64,000 nt of DNA from Carnimonas nigrificans ATCC BAA-78 (lineage in GTDB: Bacteria > Pseudomonadota > Gammaproteobacteria > Pseudomonadales > Halomonadaceae), in assembly GCF_000526695.1 (NCBI RefSeq), contig NZ_JAGO01000013.1, positions 1 to 64,000 of the forward strand, in the 5' to 3' direction. The position numbers and the translations under genes were made by a program. Under the pieces are notes generated by a model. It ran no database searches. It had not been told where the DNA came from and saw nothing but the letters and a program-made list of their open reading frames with translations. How positions within the stretch are numbered: position 1 is the first letter of the stretch; the number at the start of each line of letters is the position of its first letter. Shown here in pieces: positions 54,700-63,588 of the stretch.

Positions 54700-55506
54700 A
54701 TGGCAGAGATTATTTCCAGCCTTGCCAACGGCAAGGTAAAAAACATGCGCAAACTGCGCGAGCGCAAATATCGCGATCGCACCCAGTCTCATCTGGTGGA
54801 AGGTGTGCGTGCGATTGAGGAGGGGCTTGCGGGTCAGGCGCACCTCGTGCAGCTACTTTACGATCACGCGCAGGCTACCCAGCAAAGCGAACTGGCGGCT
54901 CTCGTCAAAACTGCCCGCAGTCACCATGCGGAGCTGCTGCCTACTACCCGTGAAGTGCTTGGCGGGTTCTCTTCCCGCGATAATCCGCACGCGGCCATTG
55001 CCGTATTTGCACAGCGCTGGCAGCCGCTGAATACTCTCACGCTGGACGAAAAGAGCGTCTGGATTACCCTGGAATCACCGCGTGACCCCGGCAATCTGGG
55101 CACCATTATCCGCAGTTGCGAAGCTGCGGGGGCGAGCGGCGTGATATTGATTGACCATGCGTGTGACCCCTACAGCCCTGAGGCGATGCGCGCCAGCACC
55201 GGGGCGCTCTTTGGTGTGTCATTGGCCAGAGCCAGTCTGGATGAATTTATCGAGTGGCAGACCAACAGCGGCGCTACGCTGGTAGGTACTGGCCTTGAAC
55301 GCAGCACCGATTATCGCGCCCCTGACTACACAGGCCCCATCATCATTGCAATGGGCACAGAGCGTGATGGCATTACTCCGCGCCTTCACGCTGCCTGCGG
55401 GCAGATCGTGCGCATTCCCATGCGCGGCAATACCGATTCGCTCAATCTTTCCATTGCCAGCGCCCTGATGCTGTTTGAAGTGACCAACCGCAAATATCAG
55501 GATTGA
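54700..55506 (+). CDS. TrmH/SpoU-family RNA 2'-O-methyltransferase
   Basis: 268 residues. N-terminal substrate-binding region KVKNMRKLRERKYRDRTQSHLVEG and C-terminal SPOUT domain with motif 1 PRDPGNLGTIIRSCEAAG, motif 2 IIIAMGTERDGI and motif 3 RIPMRGNTDSLNLSIASALM. Target tRNA or rRNA nucleotide not determinable. 12 bp after the SIP gene, so probably co-transcribed. The stop is followed by the 26-bp parS 6 palindrome. Confidence 0.9.
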   Translation: MAEIISSLANGKVKNMRKLRERKYRDRTQSHLVEGVRAIEEGLAGQAHLVQLLYDHAQATQQSELAALVKTARSHHAELLPTTREVLGGFSSRDNPHAAIAVFAQRWQPLNTLTLDEKSVWITLESPRDPGNLGTIIRSCEAAGASGVILIDHACDPYSPEAMRASTGALFGVSLARASLDEFIEWQTNSGATLVGTGLERSTDYRAPDYTGPIIIAMGTERDGITPRLHAACGQIVRIPMRGNTDSLNLSIASALMLFEVTNRKYQD

Positions 55507-55522
55507 GTTCCTGCTCACCGGA

Positions 55523-55538
55523 TGTTTCACGTGAAACA
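55523..55538. promoter_or_regulatory. parS: parS site 6 (ParB binding)
   Basis: Exact TGTTTCACGTGAAACA centred in a 26-bp perfect palindrome (55518-55543, outer arms CCGGA/TCCGG). It lies 16 bp after the trmH-family stop codon, with CCCTTTC behind, so it could weakly act as a terminator stem. Confidence 0.93.
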
Positions 55539-55691
55539 TCCGGCCCTTTCATCAGACAGCCTGCCCGCAAACTTCCCCGATAACAGCTCGCCACCGCAGC
55601 CGCCAGTGCTATATTGGGCGCGTACTCACGGCTCAGCGGCTCAAGCGCCGCTCATGCCATACCAGTAACGCCCTGCCCCGCGGAGGTCAGC

Positions 55692-56093
55692 ATGTCTTCC
55701 CATACAGTCCATAGCAGCAGTAACGGTACCCCCTGGCAAGTAGCGCTTCATAGCGATAGTCACCAATGGCAAGCAGACGTTGATCCCCAAAGCGGTGGCG
55801 GCGACCTTGCCCCCAATCCGGAAAGCTATCTACTGGGAGCGCTGGGCGCCTGCACTGCGATGACGGTCAGAATGTACGCCGAGCGCAAGCAGTGGCCGCT
55901 GCAGGGCGTGGATGTCACGGTCTCGATAGCCCAACACGACAAGCAGCATGTGCACCTTGAACGCCACATTTCGCTACAGGGCGAGCTGAATGACCAACAG
56001 CGCCAACGGCTGCTTGAGATTGCCGAGAAATGCCCCGTGCACCGTTTGCTTACAGGCGAGGTCACCATTGGCAGCCAACTGACGCCACAGTGA
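55692..56093 (+). CDS. OsmC/Ohr-family protein
   Basis: 133 residues. Both redox cysteines are present: GALGACTAMTVRMYAERK (about residue 57) and AEKCPVHRLL (about 118). The family reduces organic hydroperoxides; this short form is closest to the YhfA/OsmC-like branch. The ATG at 55692 has GGAGGT 6 bases upstream. Independent unit after parS 6. Confidence 0.88.
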   Translation: MSSHTVHSSSNGTPWQVALHSDSHQWQADVDPQSGGGDLAPNPESYLLGALGACTAMTVRMYAERKQWPLQGVDVTVSIAQHDKQHVHLERHISLQGELNDQQRQRLLEIAEKCPVHRLLTGEVTIGSQLTPQ

Positions 56094-56261
56094 TAATTGG
56101 CGCGCCTCTTGAGCCAGGTGCTGCCTAAAGCGGTGAATTCCCGCGGTGGCCAACAGGAGTACCACTCTTCAGTGTGGTTGAAAATGTTGAGTTATACCCA
56201 TTAATTGGCCAACATGAAGTACACCTTCGTGCCTTTTCAGCGCCACTTTGGAGACTCCCCA

Positions 56262-56939
56262 ATGTCAGACAACACTACCGTTAATGCCGTAATTTTCGAC
56301 ATGGACGGCCTGCTGCTTGATTCCGAAACGCTGGCCATGGATGCACTGGTCATCTCTGGGCGCGAGCTGGGCTACGACATGCCCGACGACTTCTGCCAGG
56401 CGATGATTGGCATGCCCGCAGACCGCTGCCGCGAAATGGTGGTTGAAACCTACGGAGCAGAGTTCCCCCTCGAAGCCTTTTTCGAAGGACAGGAAAAAGC
56501 GCTGCACCGTTTGGTGGAAGAAGGCGCGCTCACCACCAAAAAAGGGGTCGAGAAGCTGCTCGATCTGCTCGACCAGCACCAGATACCGCGCGCGATTGCG
56601 ACCTCCTCAAGCCGCTACCGCACCGATCGCCATCTTGAGAAAGCGGGCCTCGATGGGCGCTTCAACGCCATCATCAGCCGCGATGACGTCAGCCAGGGCA
56701 AGCCGCATGCAGAACCCTATCTGACCGCGGCCAAGGCGTTGGGTGTAGCGCCCGCCCACTGCCTGGCGCTGGAAGATTCCTATAACGGCATCAGGGCAGC
56801 CCATGCCGCCGGAATTCGTGTCATGATGGTGCCCGATCTGCTACCGCCCACCGATGAGATGCGCGAGCTTGCGTTCAACATCGTGGATAACCTTGAAGAA
56901 GTCGCGGAGTGGCTGGCGCCACGACTCGCTTCTGCCTGA
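56262..56939 (+). CDS. HAD-superfamily sugar phosphatase/phosphoglucomutase-like
   Basis: 225 residues. Subfamily IA: nucleophile motif FDMDGLLLDSE (residues 12-22), motif II ATSSSRYRTDRHLEKAGL, and ALEDSYNGIRAAHAAGIRVM as motifs III/IV. An alpha-helical cap lies between. The DGLLLDSE form suits a phosphatase or beta-phosphoglucomutase-like enzyme; the substrate is unknown. GGAG lies 9 bases before the ATG. Confidence 0.87.
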   Translation: MSDNTTVNAVIFDMDGLLLDSETLAMDALVISGRELGYDMPDDFCQAMIGMPADRCREMVVETYGAEFPLEAFFEGQEKALHRLVEEGALTTKKGVEKLLDLLDQHQIPRAIATSSSRYRTDRHLEKAGLDGRFNAIISRDDVSQGKPHAEPYLTAAKALGVAPAHCLALEDSYNGIRAAHAAGIRVMMVPDLLPPTDEMRELAFNIVDNLEEVAEWLAPRLASA

Positions 56940-56964
56940 TACGCCATGATTCATCAGTAATAAC

Positions 56965-56990
56965 AACGGCGGCCCTTGGAGGGTCGCCGC
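56965..56990. terminator. Hairpin between convergent genes
   Basis: CGGCGGCCC-TTGGA-GGGTCGCCG forms a G/C-rich stem with one mismatch between the HAD gene and the leftward dehydrogenase gene. No T-run follows on either strand, so termination is only possible. Confidence 0.35.
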
Positions 56991-57028
56991 TGACGTTTAC
57001 GTAAAGCGCAAGCCTGCTTTCCGCGCCG

Positions 57029-58570
57029 TTACTGCTGAGGGTAACGCCTGCCCAGAATGGTCTCCTCAAGCGTGGCGGCAATCACTTCCCGCAAGTCATA
57101 GCGGTGCAGGTTATTGATCGCTTGTGCCAGTTCACCGGTTACCTTCTCCTGACGCGGGAAGCCTTCACCGAACACTTCATCGTATTCAAGAAAGGTTTCA
57201 GCACGCAGCAGAGGGTTTTCACGGGTGGCGCGACACAAGCGATAAATTTCGTCCTTGTTCGGATCATCAATATGGATCGCGGTGCCGCTGGTATCCAGCA
57301 TGGAGAAGCCGCGAATCCAGGCGGCAATGGCGAAGATGGTACAGGGCGTATCGCGACGCTCCGCCAGGTTATAGCGCATCGGTTCAAGCAGGCGCGTTGC
57401 CAGTTTCAGCGAGCCATTACGACCAACGCGCCCCACCTCATGGTGAATCGCCGGATTCTCAAAGCGTTTCAACAGCTCATCAATATAGTGTTCACTCTGG
57501 GAATGCGCGACCGGCACCGTCGGGCCTTGCTCCGAACGCATGAAGCGCTCGGTGAGGCGTTTGATTAGCGGGTCGGCAATCGCTTCAGCAATGGTTTTAT
57601 AGCCCGCCAGTGAGCCGACATAGGCCAGCAGCATATGAGTGCCGTTAAGCAGCCTCAGCTTGGCGATCTCATAAGGCTCTACATCGCTGACAAACTTGGC
57701 GCCGCCCTTGTCCCACGCGGGGCGCGGGCCGTCAAAATCCTCGATCACCCAGTCAAGAAACGGCTCCGCCACTACAGGCGCAGCGTCATGCATGCCGAGC
57801 AGACGGTCGGTTTCCTCAATATCATGCTCGGAGACGGAAGGAGCGATACGGTCCACCATGGTATTGGGAAACTGCACGTTGCCTTCGATCCACTGACTTA
57901 GCCCGTCACTCTCGAGCGCAGCGAAGTCGAGCACCGCTTGCCGCAACGTCGCGCCATTGGAAGTCAGGTTGTCGCAACACAGGATAACCGGCGGCGTATG
58001 TCCCGCTTTGCGGGTCAGCTCCAGGCCACGCACAATCGAACCGATCGCCGTAGCGGGGCGCTCCTTGCCGATATCCTCCTTGATCGCGTCATCTTCGACA
58101 TTAAGGCGGTGCGTCGAGGGGTCAAGAAAATAGCCCCGATCCGTAATGGTGAGGGTGACAATCCGCGTATTGGGGTCCGCCAGGCGCGCCGCCATGCCCT
58201 TTTCATCACTGGGGGCATGAACAACTTCAGCCAGCGAGCCAACCACTTCGACATGGTTCCCCTTCGCAGAGCGCTCCAGCAATGTATAGAGACCTTGCTG
58301 AGGACGCAGCGCATCCGGCGTATTGGTGCGCACCAGGCTCGCGGACGCGATGCCCCAGCGCAGACCTTTCCTGCCTTCTGCTTCAATGGCGCGCTGAGTC
58401 ACCAGCGCCTGGTGAGCGCGGTGGAAAGCTCCGCAGCCAAAGTGAAGGATGCCTGCTTCCAGACGGCTTACGTCATAACGCGGCAGGCGAATATTGTCTG
58501 GCAGTTCACGCAGCGTTTCACGGCATAGTTGCCGCTTTGCGGGGGTATCCGAGGATGTAGCGTCACTCAT
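57029..58570 (-). CDS. Mannitol dehydrogenase family oxidoreductase
   Basis: 513 residues. Polyol-specific long-chain dehydrogenase: ILHFGCGAFHRAHQALVTQ (NAD-binding N-terminus), LTITDRGYF, CDNLTSNGATLRQAVLDFA, FPNTMVDRIAP, and the catalytic KLRLLNGTHMLLAY with Lys, Asn and His. It may oxidise mannitol or arabinitol, or reduce fructuronate/tagaturonate; sequence alone does not decide. AGGAGATGA precedes the ATG. No sugar transporter is adjacent; the AGE-type isomerase is divergent, suggesting related sugar metabolism. Confidence 0.88.
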   Translation of the reverse strand: MSDATSSDTPAKRQLCRETLRELPDNIRLPRYDVSRLEAGILHFGCGAFHRAHQALVTQRAIEAEGRKGLRWGIASASLVRTNTPDALRPQQGLYTLLERSAKGNHVEVVGSLAEVVHAPSDEKGMAARLADPNTRIVTLTITDRGYFLDPSTHRLNVEDDAIKEDIGKERPATAIGSIVRGLELTRKAGHTPPVILCCDNLTSNGATLRQAVLDFAALESDGLSQWIEGNVQFPNTMVDRIAPSVSEHDIEETDRLLGMHDAAPVVAEPFLDWVIEDFDGPRPAWDKGGAKFVSDVEPYEIAKLRLLNGTHMLLAYVGSLAGYKTIAEAIADPLIKRLTERFMRSEQGPTVPVAHSQSEHYIDELLKRFENPAIHHEVGRVGRNGSLKLATRLLEPMRYNLAERRDTPCTIFAIAAWIRGFSMLDTSGTAIHIDDPNKDEIYRLCRATRENPLLRAETFLEYDEVFGEGFPRQEKVTGELAQAINNLHRYDLREVIAATLEETILGRRYPQQ

Positions 58571-58911
58571 GGGTCATCTCCTGTCCGTGGTTGGCAGCGC
58601 CGAATACCCAAGCGCCCTCAAGGTGTCACACGTGGAAAAAATCTCGCGCAGCGCTATTCCTCTATGGTGTTTCTATCGTGTTGGCCGCGACTCTTGTCAT
58701 TAGCATGGCGGCGAATGGGCATGATGATATGCGACCATCGTCGCAAGGCTTCCATGCAGAAGTTAAAACGATAGCAGTAAAACAGGGCCACGTTTGAAAC
58801 TCCGAGGCTCAGGAACCCTCTCAGAACATACCACTATAGCGTAGAGGTAACGCCTATTTGTTCGTGTCGTGGTACGGTAAGCACCGGTTCTACACTATTG
58901 AGACTGTATTA
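58571..58911. other. Divergent intergenic region dehydrogenase / isomerase
   Basis: About 340 bp. A rightward frame from a TTG at 58591 to 58797 contains one hydrophobic segment (LFLYGVSIVLAATLVISMA) and could be a small membrane protein, but it lacks a good start and ribosome-binding site, so it is not called. Promoters of both flanking genes are expected here. Confidence 0.4.
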
Positions 58912-59949
58912 ATGTCTACCCTTTCACACTTCCGCGCCTGTATCGACAGTTTTTACGAGACGCTTCTTACCGCTGTCGATCAGCACGGTCTAGTGCCCGA
59001 GTTCATTGCGCAAAGTGACATGGCACAGCCGCAGCCGCGCATGCTGTGCCAGACGCGCGGCATTCTGTATCTGTGTCATGTGTACGAGCTAAAGGGCGAT
59101 AGCACGGCATTACGCTATGCGCGTCAGCTCTATGAGACGCTGCGACAGCGCTATCTACAGCCGCAAGCCGATTATTTTGCTCCCCCTGCCGCGCACGATG
59201 GCGGCGCACGCTACGAGCTGGCCTTTCTGCTTCAGGCGCAGGCGCGTTTGAATCATCTTGAGCCTATCGAAGGGCTAGGCGCTGACCTTGCTGCCACGCT
59301 CGATGATATCCTCTCAAGCCCCCTTTCTCGCTGGCTGGCTCCGCGCGAACAGGGCGACTTCCTTGAGCTGAACGCGCTCATGCACCTCTACGAAGCGCTG
59401 GCTTTTAGCCACCGCTGCCGTCCGGATCAACGTACTGCCGCGTACCTGCATCAGCTGACGCAGCTCGCTGCGGCTCATTTCGTCGATCATCAGCACGGCA
59501 TACTGGCAGAGAGGGTAAGCTCCTCCGGCGATATTCTGGAATACGATCTGGGCCATATCTATGAATGGTCATCGCTTCTGCTCATCCATCAGGATCAAGG
59601 CTTCACGCTGGAAGGCATTGAACCGGCCACTCAGCTTACCAAGGCAGAAGAGATCAGCCGCCAGGCATTCGGCACCGCGATGGTTTCCCATCAGCTTGAT
59701 CGCGCCTTCACGCCTATCGGCAAGGATGCACGTATTTGGGTAAATCTCGAACGCCTGCGTAGTCTTTCCCTCATCCAGCACCCCAATGCTGACACGCTGC
59801 TGGAGACTATTCTGGCGGACTACTTCCCGAACCGGCTGCCTGAAGAGTACCTGGGCAAATCAGGGCCGATTAAATCGACCACCGGCTATCACGTTATCGA
59901 GTGCTATCGCGCGGTAGTGCATGCGCAGCGTTCCTCCCACAGTTCGTGA
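58912..59949 (+). CDS. AGE-family sugar epimerase/isomerase
   Basis: 345 residues, mostly helical (alpha6/alpha6 barrel) as in N-acylglucosamine 2-epimerases and D-mannose isomerases. Signature-like segments: CQTRGILYLCHVYEL (R of the active site), DFLELNALMHLYEALAF, ILEYDLGHIYEWSSLLL (GHxxEW with catalytic His) and TTGYHVIECYRAV. Interconversion of mannose and fructose is the most likely reaction given the absence of N-acetyl-sugar genes nearby; this is inference. A start at 58858 is also in frame; the ATG at 58912 fits better. Confidence 0.82.
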   Translation: MSTLSHFRACIDSFYETLLTAVDQHGLVPEFIAQSDMAQPQPRMLCQTRGILYLCHVYELKGDSTALRYARQLYETLRQRYLQPQADYFAPPAAHDGGARYELAFLLQAQARLNHLEPIEGLGADLAATLDDILSSPLSRWLAPREQGDFLELNALMHLYEALAFSHRCRPDQRTAAYLHQLTQLAAAHFVDHQHGILAERVSSSGDILEYDLGHIYEWSSLLLIHQDQGFTLEGIEPATQLTKAEEISRQAFGTAMVSHQLDRAFTPIGKDARIWVNLERLRSLSLIQHPNADTLLETILADYFPNRLPEEYLGKSGPIKSTTGYHVIECYRAVVHAQRSSHSS

Positions 59950-60274
59950 TAATTCAGGAAAGGGGCGCTTCAAACCGCCCTCTTCCCGAAGCAGGGGCGC
60001 TGCCCGCTTTTAGCTCCTTATGCTAAACTGACTCGCTTAAGGCTTATCCTGGGTTAGGGGTGCGCTACATACTTGCAGCCAAATAAATAAGTGTGGCAAG
60101 CATTTATGTTGCTGCTCGACTATCCTGAGTCCATCTATATGCAGGAAGTCATTGAGCTGGTCCATAAGAGCATGTACAGGAAGACACTTGCTCGCGCAGC
60201 CCTGCCAGGCTAACCGTGCATACCTCTCATTCATTGAATTTCATGCCAAAATAAAAGGTGTTGCGACAGGTCCC
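59950..60274. other. Region upstream of the kps genes
   Basis: 325 bp, AT-richer at 60070-60110, likely holding the capsule promoter. The JUMPstart/ops core GGCGGTAG, common upstream of capsule operons, is not seen. The kpsC frame stays open back to 60152, but that part does not resemble KpsC. Confidence 0.5.
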
Positions 60275-62320
60275 GTGCTTTCCTCCACTCCCTCTCATAC
60301 AACCGCAGGCTATTTTTCGCGTGGCATCATGCGCTGGCAGGCTGTCCCTGAGTTATTGCACGAATATCGCCACTTTGTCGCGCTTGGAAAAACTTCCCGC
60401 CGTCAGGTTGGTGCAGTGGTGGGCTGGGGAGCAAAGCCCAGCAGCGAGCGCGCCCGTCACTATGCGGTAAAGCACGGGCTTCCCTATATTGCACTGGAAG
60501 ATGGCTTCATACGCTCCTATGGACTTGGCGTAGAAGCCGAGCAGCCGCACAGCCTGGTGGTTGATCACACCGGTATCTACTACGATGCCACGCGCCCTTC
60601 TGATCTTGAGCAACTGATCAGCGACGCCAGATTCAGCGATGCTGAACTGCTGCGCGCGCGCGACGCCATGGCGCAGATTCGCTATCACCGCCTGAGCAAA
60701 TACAACGCCGCCCCCGACCGCCTGCCCAGAGAGCTGGTTGCCGGCCGCCGCTATGTGCTGGTGGTGGATCAAACCCGCGGGGACGCCTCTGTCGCGCTGG
60801 GCATGGGCAGCGCAGAGTGTTTCAACTCGATGCTTGAAGAGGCGCTGGCGCGACACCCTGACGCCGATATCTTGATCAAGGTGCATCCTGATGTTGCCAG
60901 CGGTCATCGGCGTGGCTATCTCGCTGAGGGCGCGCTTCCCGAACGCTGCTACCGGATCGACGAGGCACTGAACCCCTGGGCGCTACTGGAACATGTGGAG
61001 GCGGTACATGTGGTGACCAGCCAGCTTGGTTTTGAAGCGCTGCTGGCCGGCTGTCAGGTATTTTGTCACGGCATGCCCTTCTACGCGGGGTGGGGGCTAA
61101 CCGAAGATCGCCAGTACTGCCCACGACGCAAAGTGAAGCGCTCTCTTGAACAGGTATTTACGGCCGCTTATTTACGCTATAGCCGCTACTACAACCCGAT
61201 TACCCGCAGCGCCACCAGCCTTGAAGAGACCATTTACCTGCTGGCTGACATCAAGCGTCAGACCCAGCGCCTGAGCGGCCGCTGGGCTATCCATGGCATG
61301 TCAGGCTGGAAGCGACGCTTCATCCACCAGTACCTCGGCCCCCAGGCGCACATTCGCTACATCAAAGACAGTGCCCGCGGCCTGCATATCGCTCCCGACG
61401 AACGAGTATTGGTGTGGGGCTTCAATGAAAGTGATCAATTGAAGGCGGCATACCAACAGCGCGGTATCTCCCCCTATCGTGCAGAGGATGGCTTCGTTCG
61501 CTCGAATGGGCTGGGAGCCGACCTTGTCCACCCATTGTCTTTGGTGATCGATGCCAACGGGCTTTACTACGACCCGGCCCAGCCCAGCGATCTCGAACAT
61601 ATTCTTCAGCATCACGCCTTTGATGAAAGCCTGATTCATCGTGCCACGGCTCTGCAAAAATCACTGGTAGAGCTAAAACTCTCCAAATACAACCTTGGCG
61701 GTGCATCGTTGCCGAGCCTGGCTGCCCTTCCCAAGCATAAGGAAGTCATTCTGGTGCCGGGGCAGGTAGAAACCGATGCATCAGTGCTGCGTGGCTCGCG
61801 CTCGGTAACCAGTAACAGCGAGTTATTGCGCAGGGTCAGAGAGCGCTACCCTGAGGCGATTATTCTCTACAAGGAACATCCTGATGTGGTCAGCAAGGCC
61901 AGGCGGGGGGCGCTGTCGGCAGATGAGCACGCGCTCTATGACATCAACGTAAGCGACGCCAATATTACTGATCTGCTTGATCGAGTAGATAGCGTACACA
62001 CCATGAGCTCTTTGACTGGCTTTGAAGCCTTATTGCGTAACGTAAGGGTTCACACCTGGGGCATGCCCTTCTATGCGGGCTGGGGGCTCACCGAGGATGA
62101 GGTTGAGCTGCCGCGCCGTAAACGGCGCTTGAGCCTTGAACAGCTGGTAGCTGGCGCTCTGATCCTTTATCCATGCTACGTGGCCCCCCATAGCGGCCAA
62201 CTGTGCAACATTGAGAGCGTCATCCAGCTCATTCACCAGCGCGCCTCCCTGCAGCAACGGCTGACACTTAAAACCAGACTGTGGCGGTTGTACCGCGGCG
62301 TGGTAGAGGGACAGCGTTAA
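60275..62320 (+). CDS. kpsC: Capsule beta-Kdo transferase KpsC (dual-module)
   Basis: 681 residues (E. coli KpsC 675). Two homologous GT modules are visible, each with LEDGF(I/V)RS, DxxGxYYD, LSKYN, HPDV and FEALL...GMPFYAGWGLTED: module 1 about residues 15-330 and module 2 about 365-640. KpsC alternates the linkages of the poly-Kdo linker that joins group 2/3 capsule polysaccharides to lyso-phosphatidylglycerol at the inner membrane. I chose GTG 60275 because the E. coli start aligns at YFSRGIMRW; the frame extends upstream to 60152 without similarity. Two bases before kpsS. Confidence 0.92.
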   Translation: MLSSTPSHTTAGYFSRGIMRWQAVPELLHEYRHFVALGKTSRRQVGAVVGWGAKPSSERARHYAVKHGLPYIALEDGFIRSYGLGVEAEQPHSLVVDHTGIYYDATRPSDLEQLISDARFSDAELLRARDAMAQIRYHRLSKYNAAPDRLPRELVAGRRYVLVVDQTRGDASVALGMGSAECFNSMLEEALARHPDADILIKVHPDVASGHRRGYLAEGALPERCYRIDEALNPWALLEHVEAVHVVTSQLGFEALLAGCQVFCHGMPFYAGWGLTEDRQYCPRRKVKRSLEQVFTAAYLRYSRYYNPITRSATSLEETIYLLADIKRQTQRLSGRWAIHGMSGWKRRFIHQYLGPQAHIRYIKDSARGLHIAPDERVLVWGFNESDQLKAAYQQRGISPYRAEDGFVRSNGLGADLVHPLSLVIDANGLYYDPAQPSDLEHILQHHAFDESLIHRATALQKSLVELKLSKYNLGGASLPSLAALPKHKEVILVPGQVETDASVLRGSRSVTSNSELLRRVRERYPEAIILYKEHPDVVSKARRGALSADEHALYDINVSDANITDLLDRVDSVHTMSSLTGFEALLRNVRVHTWGMPFYAGWGLTEDEVELPRRKRRLSLEQLVAGALILYPCYVAPHSGQLCNIESVIQLIHQRASLQQRLTLKTRLWRLYRGVVEGQR

Positions 62321-62322
62321 CA

Positions 62323-63588
62323 ATGACCAGTAAACGTTCATTTCTGTTTCTGCAAGGGGTGTGCAGCCCCTTTTTCAACGCCCTCGGAAGCGCCTTGCAG
62401 CAGCGTGGACACCGTGTTATCAAACTGAACTTCAACGTCGGTGACCAGCTATTCTGGCACACTTCTCCTTCCTATAACTGGCGCAGGGGCCCAGGTAAAC
62501 GCCTGACCGAGTACGTCAGCACCCTGTGGGAAAAGCACGGCGTCACCGATCAAATTCTGTTTGGTGATCGTCGCGCCGTTCATATTGATCTCGTTACTGC
62601 CGCCCGTCAGCGCGGCATTGTTAACCATGTGTTCGAAGAGGGCTATCTACGGCCTTACTGGGTGACGCTGGAGCGCGAAGGAGTGAACGCTCACTCAATG
62701 CTGCCACGGAACCCGGAATGGTTTCTTGAGGTGGCAAAACAGCTCCCCGATCAATGGAAGCCTTCCAAAATCAATAATGCGTTCAAGGTGCGTGCATGGC
62801 ACGACGTTAAATACCACCTGGGCGGAATATTGAACCCGATGCTATACCCGGGGTATCGAACCCACGCCGCGCTCAATGCACCGCAGGAATACATGGGCTA
62901 TTTATGGCGATTCGCGCGCATGCGCAGCTATAAAAAGCGCGACACGGTCCTGATCCAGAAACTATGGGGCAGCCGACGCCCCTACTATTTACTGCCGTTA
63001 CAGCTCAATGGCGACTTCCAGGTACGCCATCACTCCTCTTTCAACGATATGAACGAGTTGATGACATTTGTTGCTGAAACCTTCGCCCTGCACGCGCCCA
63101 AGGATGCCATTCTGGTCATCAAGAACCATCCTCTGGATATGGGCATGACGCCCCATGCGCGGGACGTAAAGCGCATTACCGAACGCTACGGCCTGAAGGA
63201 TCGTGTGGTCTATCTGGAAACCGGCAACCTTGAACGGCTGGTCAAATACAGCCGTGGGCTGATTACTCTTAATAGCACCAGTGGCCACGTATCACTGGCC
63301 GCTCTCAAGCCTACTATCGCTCTGGCCAATGCCATTTACGATATGCCCGGCCTGACCCATCAAGGCCCCCTCGAAAGCTTCTGGTATCAGCCTCAGGCCC
63401 CTGATCCTGCGACACTGGATGCATTTCGCCGCGTTCTGACGCACAGTGTGCAGTTAAATGGGGGCTTTTATACTGGTGATGCCATTGAACTTGCTGTAAA
63501 AAACGCCCTTCCCTTAATAGAAGCTGAGCGATCACCATTGGAGCAATTGCTATGTCAGACTCCCGCAGGCCTATGCGCCATATCCTGA
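62323..63588 (+). CDS. kpsS: Capsule Kdo transferase KpsS
   Basis: 421 residues. Starts SKRSFLFLQGVCSPFFNALG, then HRVIKLNFNVGDQLFW, FEEGYLRPYWVTLEREGVN, LLPLQLNGDFQVRHHSSF, KNHPLDMGM and LNSTSGHVSLAALKPTIAL. KpsS adds the first beta-Kdo to lyso-phosphatidylglycerol; KpsC extends it. ATG 2 bases after the kpsC stop, so co-translated. Its end overlaps the next gene by 37 bp. Confidence 0.93.
   Translation: MTSKRSFLFLQGVCSPFFNALGSALQQRGHRVIKLNFNVGDQLFWHTSPSYNWRRGPGKRLTEYVSTLWEKHGVTDQILFGDRRAVHIDLVTAARQRGIVNHVFEEGYLRPYWVTLEREGVNAHSMLPRNPEWFLEVAKQLPDQWKPSKINNAFKVRAWHDVKYHLGGILNPMLYPGYRTHAALNAPQEYMGYLWRFARMRSYKKRDTVLIQKLWGSRRPYYLLPLQLNGDFQVRHHSSFNDMNELMTFVAETFALHAPKDAILVIKNHPLDMGMTPHARDVKRITERYGLKDRVVYLETGNLERLVKYSRGLITLNSTSGHVSLAALKPTIALANAIYDMPGLTHQGPLESFWYQPQAPDPATLDAFRRVLTHSVQLNGGFYTGDAIELAVKNALPLIEAERSPLEQLLCQTPAGLCAIS

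Noticed and set aside
58591-58797. 68-codon frame with one hydrophobic segment
   Set aside because: Only a TTG start without ribosome-binding site; kept as a note in the intergenic entry.
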